Source: Actinoplanes xinjiangensis (GTDB lineage Bacteria > Actinomycetota > Actinomycetes > Mycobacteriales > Micromonosporaceae). Taken from it: 64,000 bases of DNA. The notes beneath the pieces were generated by a model. The model ran no database searches, was not told the DNA's origin, and saw only the letters and a program-made list of their open reading frames with translations. The stretch covers positions 1 through 64,000 of the forward strand of contig NZ_QGGR01000006.1 in the NCBI RefSeq assembly GCF_003148685.1, given 5' to 3'. Below are positions 55,345-62,438 of this stretch, in pieces. Both the position numbers and the translations under genes were made by a program. The stretch's first letter is position 1. Every line of letters begins with the position of its first letter.

Positions 55345-56725
55345 CGGGGTTGCTGAGCTGACCGCCCGGCTCGGGCGCTGGTCGGCCGGGCGCGGGCCGC
55401 TCTACCTGCTGCTCGCCGGCCGGCTGCGGGCCCTCATCGACGACGGTGACCTGCCGCCGGGGACCGGGCTGCCCACCGACCGGGCCCTCGCCGCCGGGCT
55501 GTCGACCGGGCGCACCACCGTCGTCGCCGCCTACGACCTGCTGCGTGCGGAGGGCCGGCTGGTGCGCCGGCAGGGGAGCGGCACCTGGGTCGCCGGGGCC
55601 GCGCCCGGTCCACGGGCCGCCACCGAGCCCACCAGCAGCCCCGTCTTCCTGCATCTGCTCGAGCAACCCGACCACGTCACCCAGTTCGCCTGCGCGGGCC
55701 CGCTCACCGCACCCGCCGCGGTGCCGGACGCCTACCGGGCCGCGCTGGAGGACCTCGACGGGCTCGGCTACCACCCGGCGGGACATCCCCGGCTGCGACA
55801 GGCCCTCGCTGATCGGTACACCGCCCGCGGTCTGCCCACCGAAGCCGGGCAGATCCTCGTCACCACCGGCGGGCAGCAGGCGCTGTCCCTGCTGACCCGG
55901 GTGCTGGTCACCCCGGGCGACGAGGTGGTGGTGCAGGCGCCCACCTATCCGGGGCTGCTGGAAGTGCTGCGCGAGCATGCGGCCGTGCCGTACCCGGCCG
56001 ACGACTTCGTGGCCGCGGCCGGGCGGCGGGCGGCGTTCGCGTACCTGATCGCCGTCTGTCACAACCCGACCGGGGCGACCCTGCCGGTGGCCCGCCGCCG
56101 GGCGATCGCGGCGGCCTACGCCTCGGCCGGCGTGCCGCTGATCGTCGATGACGTGCTGGCCGAACTCGGCTTCGCCGGACCGGAGCCGGTGCTCCCCGGA
56201 GTGATCACCGTGGGCTCCCTCAGCAAAGTGGTGTGGGGTGGGCTGCGGGTCGGCTGGGTGCGTGCGGATACCGCGCTGATCGGACGGCTGGCGCGGGTCA
56301 AGGCGGTGCACGACCTGGGCGGCGGCGTCGTCGACCAGTTGGCCGCGACGTACCTGGTCGCCGATCTGACCCGGCTGGCCGCCGCGCGGGTCCGCGAGTT
56401 GCGGCGGCAGCACGATCATCTCTGCGGGCTGTTGCGGGACCGGCTGCCGGAGTGGACCTTCGAGGAGGCGGCGGGCGGGCAGACCCTGTGGGTGCGGATC
56501 CCGCGCGGGGACTCGGTGTCGTTCGCCCAGGTGGCGTTGCGGCACGGGGTGGCCGTGCTGCCGGGGACGCAGCTGGACGCCTCCGGGGGCGGCGGCGACC
56601 GGCTGCGGTTGCCGTTCGTGGCCGGCCCGGCCGACCTCACCGCGACGGTGTCCGCGCTGGCCGGGGCCTGGCACGGATACCGTGCCGGTCCCGCGGTCGC
56701 GGCGCTGCCCGCCATCGCGGTCTGA
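55334..56725 (+). CDS. MocR-type regulator (GntR HTH plus aminotransferase domain)
   Basis: A 463-residue fusion. Residues 20-85 are a GntR winged helix (YLLLAGRLRALIDDGDLPPG; LSTGRTTVVAAYDLLRAEGR), and residues 110-455 a fold-type I aminotransferase domain with VTTGGQQALSLLTRVLVTPG, CHNPTGATLPVARR, and the PLP lysine in VGSLSKVVWGGLRVGW. PLP or a PLP-amino-acid adduct is probably the effector. The divergent neighbour is a PLP enzyme, which suggests it regulates that gene, as PdxR-type proteins regulate vitamin B6 or amino-acid genes. Length and motifs are complete. Confidence 0.94.
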   Translation: MSPIGVAELTARLGRWSAGRGPLYLLLAGRLRALIDDGDLPPGTGLPTDRALAAGLSTGRTTVVAAYDLLRAEGRLVRRQGSGTWVAGAAPGPRAATEPTSSPVFLHLLEQPDHVTQFACAGPLTAPAAVPDAYRAALEDLDGLGYHPAGHPRLRQALADRYTARGLPTEAGQILVTTGGQQALSLLTRVLVTPGDEVVVQAPTYPGLLEVLREHAAVPYPADDFVAAAGRRAAFAYLIAVCHNPTGATLPVARRRAIAAAYASAGVPLIVDDVLAELGFAGPEPVLPGVITVGSLSKVVWGGLRVGWVRADTALIGRLARVKAVHDLGGGVVDQLAATYLVADLTRLAAARVRELRRQHDHLCGLLRDRLPEWTFEEAAGGQTLWVRIPRGDSVSFAQVALRHGVAVLPGTQLDASGGGGDRLRLPFVAGPADLTATVSALAGAWHGYRAGPAVAALPAIAV

Positions 56726-56745
56726 AAATGTCAGGGGGTCAGGGC

Positions 56746-57027
56746 ATGATGCGGGGCATGTTCGAGTTTTCCGATGTCCCTGCCCTTCCGGATAACACCG
56801 CCCTTGCCGATGTCACCGCCTTTCCGGACGTCACCGCCGTGTCCGGCACCGTGCAGCGGTTGCGCGTCGTTCAGGCCGTCGCGGCTCTGCCGGCCGACTC
56901 CGACGGTGTCGTGCCATGGCTGACCCGGGTGTCGGCGGACGAGTCGGCCGAGCCGGAGGTCCGCCTGGCCGCGCTCGTCCACCTGGTGCGGCGCACCGCC
57001 GATCAGCGGCTTGCCATGTCCTGCTGA
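56746..57027 (+). CDS. Hypothetical small protein with HEAT-like C-terminus
   Basis: A 93-residue protein of unknown family. The N-terminal part contains imperfect repeats (DVPALPDNTALADVTAFPDV), and the C-terminal part (VQRLRVVQAVAALPADSDGV then RLAALVHLVRRTADQRL) looks like one helical HEAT-type pair. ATG codons at 56746, 56749 and 56758 are all possible; GGGGGT at 56734-56739 supports 56746. Its existence rests on reading frame and codon bias only. Confidence 0.45.
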   Translation: MMRGMFEFSDVPALPDNTALADVTAFPDVTAVSGTVQRLRVVQAVAALPADSDGVVPWLTRVSADESAEPEVRLAALVHLVRRTADQRLAMSC

Positions 57028-57076
57028 CGCGGGCCAGCCGGCACACGCCGGATCCGGTGGTCACTTAGGACTCGTC

Positions 57077-57100
57077 ATATGTAGTTCAACTACGTATAGT
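57077..57100 (+). promoter_or_regulatory. PadR operator and -10 box, leaderless start
   Basis: ATATGTAGTT-C-AACTACGTAT (57077-57096) is a palindrome with one mismatched pair, resembling PadR sites (ATGT-N-ACAT type). TATAGT at 57095-57100 is a good -10 box, overlapping the palindrome. The predicted transcript starts at the PadR ATG (57108), giving a leaderless mRNA. Binding would block RNA polymerase directly. Confidence 0.65.
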
Positions 57101-57107
57101 CGGGTGC

Positions 57108-57431
57108 ATGCGGGAGACCACGTACTTCATCCTCGCGGCCCTTCAGGACGGGCCGCTACACGGTTACGCGATCATCCAACGGGCGTCGGCCCTGTCCAGC
57201 GGGCGGATCCAACTCGCCACCGGGACTCTCTACACCGCACTGGAGCGCCTCACCACCGCCGGCCACATCCGCGTCGTCGACGAGCAGATCGTCAACGGCC
57301 GGGCCCGCCGGTCCTACGAACTCACCACCGAGGGTGGGGCCGCCCTCACCGAGCACGCCGAGCAGTTGGCCGCCGCCGCCCGCGTCGTCACCGAGCGCCG
57401 CGTCAACCGGACGGTGGTGCGCCCCGCATGA
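57108..57431 (+). CDS. PadR-family transcriptional regulator
   Basis: A 107-residue PadR winged-helix protein: TTYFILAALQDGPLHGYAII and GRIQLATGTLYTALERLTTA then RSYELTTEGGAAL, with a short C-terminal helix for dimerisation. It is of the short (subfamily 2) type. It probably represses its own operon through the overlapping palindrome. Its stop overlaps the ATG of the membrane-protein gene, so the two are coupled, and the membrane protein is likely its target. ATG 57108 is at the predicted start of transcription. Confidence 0.94.
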   Translation: MRETTYFILAALQDGPLHGYAIIQRASALSSGRIQLATGTLYTALERLTTAGHIRVVDEQIVNGRARRSYELTTEGGAALTEHAEQLAAAARVVTERRVNRTVVRPA

Positions 57432-58297
57432 CCACCGTGGAGCGCCGCTACGCCCGTCTCGTCCACCTCTACCCGTCGCGCTACCCGCGCGACGAGATCC
57501 TCGACACCGTGCTCCAGAGCAACGCCCGGTTCACCGCCCGCGAGGCGTTCGGCCTGATCGTCGGTGCGCTGCGAGCCCGGACGGGCGCCGACGTGCACCG
57601 GGGGCCCGCCGAGTTCCTGCACTCCGCGAGCCGGCTGGCCGCACTGGCGCTGCTCGTCCACGCGGCCGCCGGTGACGTGCTGCGGGCCCTGCCCCTCGAC
57701 GTGCCCGCGATCCTCCAGAGCCCGGACGGCATCGTCCAGTACGCGACGGCCGGCCTGATCGCGCTGATCCTGCACGTGACGACGATCGTCACTCTCGCCC
57801 GCGGGGCGTACCGGGTGTCCGCGGCCACCGCCGTCCTGGGCATGATCGCGGCCGTGGTGTCCGCCTCCCGCTTCGGCGCTGCGTGGGTCCAGGACGGTTT
57901 CTGGGCCGCCCCGATGGCCGCCCTGCTCATCGGTGTGCTCGCGGCCACCGCCCGGCGTGAGCGCTCCTCACCGATGTGGTGGCTGCTCGCGATCCTGCCC
58001 GCCGTCGTCCTGCTCCCCACCGGCTCGGGCGCCGTCCTCGGCGTGGCCTGGTTCATCGAGAGGCAGGCGTTCCTGGTGATGGCCGTCCTCGCCATCGCCT
58101 GGTCCCTGCTGGACGCACGGGTCCCGCTCGCGGTCGCCGCCCTCGGCCTCTGCAACCTGCTCACGATCGTGCAGATCCTGCTGTCCGCCGGCTGGGCGGG
58201 CGACGGCGCGGTCGCCGGCCAACTGGCCCTGGCCGCGGCGCCGACCCTGGTCCTGCTGGCTGCCGCGACGGTCAGTCGCCGCCGGTCACCGATCTGA
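57428..58297 (+). CDS. Multi-pass membrane protein, PadR-coupled
   Basis: A 289-residue integral membrane protein of unknown family, with a cytoplasmic N-terminus (MTTVERRYARLVHLYPSRYP, a pattern common in PadR-linked proteins of actinomycetes) and about seven hydrophobic helices. No transporter motif is recognised. The ATG at 57428 overlaps the PadR stop by 4 bases (ATGA). It is probably expressed when PadR is released by a stress compound. A strong hairpin follows it at 58308-58356. Confidence 0.8.
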   Translation: MTTVERRYARLVHLYPSRYPRDEILDTVLQSNARFTAREAFGLIVGALRARTGADVHRGPAEFLHSASRLAALALLVHAAAGDVLRALPLDVPAILQSPDGIVQYATAGLIALILHVTTIVTLARGAYRVSAATAVLGMIAAVVSASRFGAAWVQDGFWAAPMAALLIGVLAATARRERSSPMWWLLAILPAVVLLPTGSGAVLGVAWFIERQAFLVMAVLAIAWSLLDARVPLAVAALGLCNLLTIVQILLSAGWAGDGAVAGQLALAAAPTLVLLAAATVSRRRSPI

Positions 58298-58307
58298 ACC
58301 ACGCTCC

Positions 58308-58356
58308 GGTACGGGACTCGCCGCCCCTCAACCGCAGGCGACGGCAGTCCCGTACC
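58308..58356. terminator. Terminator hairpin between convergent genes
   Basis: GGTACGGGACT and AGTCCCGTACC pair perfectly over 11 bp, extended by GCCG/CGGC after a one-base bulge, around an 18-base loop. It lies 11 bases after the PadR-coupled membrane gene, and the convergent kinase gene ends at 58487. Confidence 0.75.
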
Positions 58357-58486
58357 TACCGCGCGACCCGGTGCGGCCCCTCCCGGCCGCAAGGCGCCTC
58401 ACGGGTATCCCTCCGCGGCGGCTGCGGCAGCCCGTCCCGGCATCGTCTTCCGGTCGACGTGCCGGATTCGCTGCTCGATGTCCGCG

Positions 58487-60529
58487 TCAGGATCTGGTCA
58501 GCGACGCGGTCGCCTGGTTGGACGGATTGCCGCTGTCCTGCCAGCGCATCTCCATCCGCCCGTCGTCATCCAGGGTCAGCGTGATGTCGGCTTCGTCGAC
58601 GCAGGTCTGGCGAGGGTTCCAGCCGGTCCGCTGGTGCAGGTGGATCTCCTGATCGGTGGGCCACGGCGCGACGACGGTCAACGTGCCCGTGCAGTTGAGC
58701 GAGGTGAAGAAGCTTCCGGTCCGGGCGGACGCGGCGAACGTGATCACCACCTCCCACGAGGCCACCGTGCCGATCGGCTGTTTCGCCGTTCCGGACCACT
58801 CGCCGAGGAAGGCGCCCGGGACAGCCTCCGACGATTCGGGCGAGGGGCTGCCGGGCGGGGCCGGGCTGCTGCTGGACTGGGCCGGGGTGCTGGTGCCCAC
58901 CTCCGGAGCCGTGGAACGGTCCAACTGGAGCCAGGTCACGCGGATGATCGTTCCGGCGGCGACGAGGGTGCCGGCGACGAGCAGAACCATCCACATCACC
59001 TGCCAGGGGAACGCCCGCCCAGGAGCGTGCGCCGCAGCGGGAGAGGCCCCGGCTCCCCACCCCGCTGGCGCCGGCCCGGCCGGATAGTGGACGTCCGGTG
59101 AACCCGCCCCGGCCGCCGGAGCAGGCCTGATCACCGGCCGGTCACCGGACAGCCTCACCGGTGGCGCGAAGGCCGGTCCGGTCCCGGGTGGTGCTGCGAC
59201 GGCCGGCCCTTCTCCGAGCGACGGCGTGACGGTTGGCCCGTCACCCGAGGGCTGGGAGATCAGCGATTCCCCGCCGCGCTCGCCGCTCGTCGGTTCGCTG
59301 CGCGGTGGGGTCACCACTGTCGGCGCGGCGGCGGGCGGTGCGGCGGCCGTCAGGATGCCGTCGTGCGGGTCCGCGACCGTAGGGGCGGTGAGGGGCGGCC
59401 GTGGCTCCGGCAGAGTGAGTGGCAACTGCGGCTCCGAGGCGGGCCGCCGCCCGGAACGGGACACCGCCGCGTCGCCCGAACTCCCCGGCTGCTCACCTTG
59501 GACGACTCCCGCCCGCTCCCCGGAGGCAGCTGCTGTCCGCCCACCGGAGGCGGCTCCCGCCTGCTCCCCGAAGGCGACTCCCGCCTGCTCACCTTGGGCG
59601 GCTCCCACCTGCTCACCTTGAGCGGCTCCCGCTTGCTTCCCGGAGGCGGCTCCCGCCTGTACACCTTGGGCGCCTCCCGTCTGCTCACGGGAGGCCCCTC
59701 CCGTCTGCTCACCGGAGGCCCGGACGACTGCTCTGAGCAGGGGGTAAGCCTGATCTGCGGTAAGGCGATCATCCGGGTCCTTGGCGAGCAGACCCTCGAT
59801 GACCGGCCACAACAGACCGGCGTCGGGGGGTGGTTCCGGACTGCGGTTCAGGATGGCGGCGAGTGTGCCCGGAAGATCGCCGCCAGGGAACGGGGACCGA
59901 CCGGTCACCGCCGTGTACAGGGTGACGCCGAGCGCCCACAGGTCGGTCGCCGCAGTCGCCGGCTGCCCGTCGAGACGTTCCGGCGCCAGGAAGGCGGGCG
60001 ATCCGATCATCTGCCCGGTCGAGGTGATGGAGGTGGCGTCGTCGATCGCGGCGATACCGAAGTCGGTGAGGACGACCCGATCCGTGCCGAGCAGGATGTT
60101 GGCCGGTTTGACGTCCCGGTGCAGCACACCTTGGCGATGGGCGGCGCGGAGCGCGTCGAGAACCTGCGCGCCGATGTCGGCGGCCCAGTGCTCGGCCAGT
60201 GTCCCGTGCTGACGGATGGCCGCCGCGAGGGAGGGCCCGTCGATCAGCTCCATCACGATCCAGGGCCGTCCGTCGTCGGTGACCACGTCATGGACGGTGA
60301 CGATGCCGCGGTGCCGCAGCCGGGCCGCGGCCCGCGCCTCCCGGAACGCCCGCCGGATCATCGGATCGTCGGGCCCGGCGCCGTCCTCAGGCAGGTAGAT
60401 CTCCTTGAGCGCGACGTCCCGCCCGAGCAGGGTGTCGTGGGCCTCCCAGACCGCCCCCATCCCACCGCGGCCGAGCCATCCCGACAGCCGGTATCGGCCC
60501 CCCACCACGCGTGCCGAACCCCCGGACAT
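58487..60529 (-). CDS. Membrane Ser/Thr protein kinase with octapeptide repeats
   Basis: A 680-residue kinase. The catalytic domain (about 10-265) has LGRGGMGAVWEA, VALKEIYLPE, VLHRDVKPANILL, DFGIAAIDD and APERL. A linker (about 271-353) is made of ten octapeptides such as QGEQAGAA and SGKQAGAA. One membrane helix follows (about 531-553, VMWMVLLVAGTLVAAGTIIR), then a Ser/Pro-rich stalk and a C-terminal extracellular beta domain (EWSGTAKQPIGTVASWEVVI, two cysteines). The ATG at 60529 is the start. It is likely a sensor kinase; the repeat linker is unusual and of unknown role. Confidence 0.95.
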   Translation of the reverse strand: MSGGSARVVGGRYRLSGWLGRGGMGAVWEAHDTLLGRDVALKEIYLPEDGAGPDDPMIRRAFREARAAARLRHRGIVTVHDVVTDDGRPWIVMELIDGPSLAAAIRQHGTLAEHWAADIGAQVLDALRAAHRQGVLHRDVKPANILLGTDRVVLTDFGIAAIDDATSITSTGQMIGSPAFLAPERLDGQPATAATDLWALGVTLYTAVTGRSPFPGGDLPGTLAAILNRSPEPPPDAGLLWPVIEGLLAKDPDDRLTADQAYPLLRAVVRASGEQTGGASREQTGGAQGVQAGAASGKQAGAAQGEQVGAAQGEQAGVAFGEQAGAASGGRTAAASGERAGVVQGEQPGSSGDAAVSRSGRRPASEPQLPLTLPEPRPPLTAPTVADPHDGILTAAAPPAAAPTVVTPPRSEPTSGERGGESLISQPSGDGPTVTPSLGEGPAVAAPPGTGPAFAPPVRLSGDRPVIRPAPAAGAGSPDVHYPAGPAPAGWGAGASPAAAHAPGRAFPWQVMWMVLLVAGTLVAAGTIIRVTWLQLDRSTAPEVGTSTPAQSSSSPAPPGSPSPESSEAVPGAFLGEWSGTAKQPIGTVASWEVVITFAASARTGSFFTSLNCTGTLTVVAPWPTDQEIHLHQRTGWNPRQTCVDEADITLTLDDDGRMEMRWQDSGNPSNQATASLTRS
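59480..59720 (-). repeat. 24-bp tandem repeat in the kinase linker
   Basis: About ten 24-bp units encode octapeptides of the form (S/Q)GEQAGAA on the minus strand, from residues about 271 to 353 of the kinase. The repeats keep the frame and vary mostly at third positions, so the array is old and under selection for protein sequence, or recombines often. Confidence 0.85.
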
Positions 60530-60575
60530 GCCGCGAATCTACCCGCCCTCGATCCACCGCCATAACCGTCCCACC

Positions 60576-60646
60576 CGAACCCTCGGCTGGCCCCCACCGC
60601 TGTCTCAGAACCTTCGAGACAGCGGTGCGAGCCAGCCGAGGGTTCG
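60576..60646. terminator. First of twin hairpins downstream of the membrane-protein/sigma operon
   Basis: CGAACCCTCGGCTGGC pairs with GCCAGCCGAGGGTTCG, and inside ACCGCTGTCTC pairs with GAGACAGCGGT around a 9-base loop. Together this is about 27 bp of stem with a small internal loop. It is shared by the region before the kinase start and the end of the gene at 60730. Confidence 0.7.
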
Positions 60647-60647
60647 T

Positions 60648-60700
60648 GGCTGGCTGTCACCGCTGTCTCGGAAGCGTTGAGACAGCGGTGGGGGCCAGCC
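60648..60700. terminator. Second of twin hairpins
   Basis: GGCTGGC (60648-60654) pairs with GCCAGCC (60694-60700) and CACCGCTGTCTC (60658-60669) with GAGACAGCGGTG (60679-60690), around a 9-base loop. Its arms repeat those of the first hairpin, and its right arm is the exact inverse of the left arm of the first over 27 bases. It lies 30 bases after the minus-strand gene ending at 60730. Confidence 0.75.
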
Positions 60701-60729
60701 GAGGGCTGGCCCGGGCGGGCTGAAGCGCG

Positions 60730-61800
60730 CTACTCGTTACAGCCGGCCACACGTTGTACGTCGAGCGGCATGTCCGGGTTCTGCTCGCCGATGGTCCGCC
60801 AGAGCATCCGGGACCAGTCGCCGCGTTTGCTCTCGTCCATCTCCTTGAGAATCGGCCAGTTCCGGCTGCCACGGAGTGCCGCGATCGCCGTCTGGGCCGC
60901 CATGTCGTCGCCGGCCCTGTCGGCGCGCACCCATTCGCCGGCCCAGCCGCAGGCGGTCAGCTTCACCACCCGGGCCTGGAACTGGTACGGCGTGTACGCC
61001 CCGTCCAGTCCGAGTCTCCCGGCGTCGAATCCGGGCGGGCGCGGCACCCCGGTGAGGGCCTTCTCGGCCTCGGCCGTCGCCTCACCGGGAGTGACGACCT
61101 CCGGGGGCAGGGCGGCCAGGAACTCCTCCGGCTCCACCCGCCTGATCCGTTCGAGCAGCTCGTCGAGGTAGGAGCGGCTCACCCCGGCGCCCTGGACGCG
61201 GATCTCGACGAAGGTGCCGTCGCGGGGGTCGAGCATGACCGCGAAGTCGTCGCGGCTGTAGGTGAACACCTTCGCGCCGACTCCGGCCACCCGGGTGGCC
61301 CGTGGTCTGCCGACGTCCAGCCGGTCTGCGAAGTAGCTCTGGTAGGAATCGGCCTGATACCAGGTCATGCCGACGTTCCGGTCGCCCTTGTGGAAGTCGG
61401 CGGTGCCGGTGCCGCCGGCGAAGCCGTAGATGACCTGGAGTTTCCAGCCGGGTTCGTCGATGAGCAGTCGCGGATGGCTCGTGGCGTACGTGAGGTCCAG
61501 CTGGTGACCGGCTCCCGCGCCGCCGGTCGAGATGCCGGGTGCGGCGCTGGGCACGGTACCGGGCAGGGTGACCGGGGGCGGTGCGGATCGTTCCGGCAGC
61601 AGGGTGGAGGCACCGATGACGCCGGTCACCACCGCGGCCGCGGCCACCGCGCCGACGAGACGACGGCGTAAGGGACGGACGGGGACCGACGGCACGAGAG
61701 GTACGGACATGATCTCCTCCAGGAGATGCTGCTCCGCCCCGTCGAGACGGCCGGCTACGGGCCGATACGGGTCCGCGTCGAGAAGCTGTTCGTCGTTCAT
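60730..61800 (-). CDS. Membrane-anchored protein coupled to an ECF sigma (anti-sigma-like)
   Basis: A 356-residue protein with a cytoplasmic N-terminus (about 1-45, including RLDGAEQHLLEEIMSV), a hydrophobic segment (about 46-67, RLVGAVAAAAVVTGVIGAST) and an extracytoplasmic domain without recognised motifs. Its start overlaps the stop of the ECF sigma gene (ATGA), the usual place of an anti-sigma factor or its membrane partner. The N-terminal part lacks a clear zinc-binding motif, so the anti-sigma call is by context. It ends next to a twin hairpin. Confidence 0.75.
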   Translation of the reverse strand: MNDEQLLDADPYRPVAGRLDGAEQHLLEEIMSVPLVPSVPVRPLRRRLVGAVAAAAVVTGVIGASTLLPERSAPPPVTLPGTVPSAAPGISTGGAGAGHQLDLTYATSHPRLLIDEPGWKLQVIYGFAGGTGTADFHKGDRNVGMTWYQADSYQSYFADRLDVGRPRATRVAGVGAKVFTYSRDDFAVMLDPRDGTFVEIRVQGAGVSRSYLDELLERIRRVEPEEFLAALPPEVVTPGEATAEAEKALTGVPRPPGFDAGRLGLDGAYTPYQFQARVVKLTACGWAGEWVRADRAGDDMAAQTAIAALRGSRNWPILKEMDESKRGDWSRMLWRTIGEQNPDMPLDVQRVAGCNE

Positions 61801-62354
61801 CGGCCCTCCTTCGGGACGGTCGCGGTCAGGACGTCGAGTACATGTCCGCCCCCGCCGGGATCGTCACCGACCAGTTCCCGTAACCGGGCCCGCGCCCGGG
61901 ACAGCCGGGTCCGCACCGCGCCCGCGCTCAGCCCGACGACCTCGGCCACCTCGCGGGGCTGTAGTCCCTCCCAGACGGTGAGCATGAGAACCTCCCGGTC
62001 GGCCTCGGGCAGCCGGGCGAGAGCGGCCCGCACGGCGAGTCGCTGCGGCACGTCGTGTCCGGGGTCGACGGCGATGAGGCTGGTGATGCGGTGCCGTAGC
62101 CGCTCACCGAGCCGTTCCCGGCGCGCCCCGCCACGGTGGTGGTTGGCGAGCACGCGACGGGCCACCCCGTACAGCCACAGGGTCACCTCGTCGTCGGGTG
62201 GCAGGTCACGGCTGCGCCGCCACGCCACCAGGAACGTCTCGGCGACGATGTCGGAGGCGTCCTCGGCCTGCTCGACGCGGCGCATCGCGTACGCCAGCAT
62301 CGCCTCGAAGTTGGCCGAGTAGACCCGCCGGAAGCGGTCTTCTGGAGAGATCAC
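61797..62354 (-). CDS. ECF RNA polymerase sigma factor
   Basis: A 185-residue ECF sigma factor. Region 2 is FRRVYSANFEAMLAYAMRRV then AEDASDIVAETFLVAWRRSR, and region 4 is LARLPEADREVLMLTVWEGL then QPREVAEVVGLSAGAVRTRL. It redirects RNA polymerase to a small regulon, probably in response to an envelope signal sensed by the coupled downstream gene. The GTG at 62354 is used (VISPEDRFRR); no better start lies upstream. The length is normal. Confidence 0.94.
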   Translation of the reverse strand: MISPEDRFRRVYSANFEAMLAYAMRRVEQAEDASDIVAETFLVAWRRSRDLPPDDEVTLWLYGVARRVLANHHRGGARRERLGERLRHRITSLIAVDPGHDVPQRLAVRAALARLPEADREVLMLTVWEGLQPREVAEVVGLSAGAVRTRLSRARARLRELVGDDPGGGGHVLDVLTATVPKEGR

Positions 62355-62438
62355 GTCACGTCCATGTCCGGTCCGGCCCCGAACGTTACCGCCAGGTGGA
62401 CCGGAGGAGAGAACGGCCGGCACGACGGCTTCCGCCGG

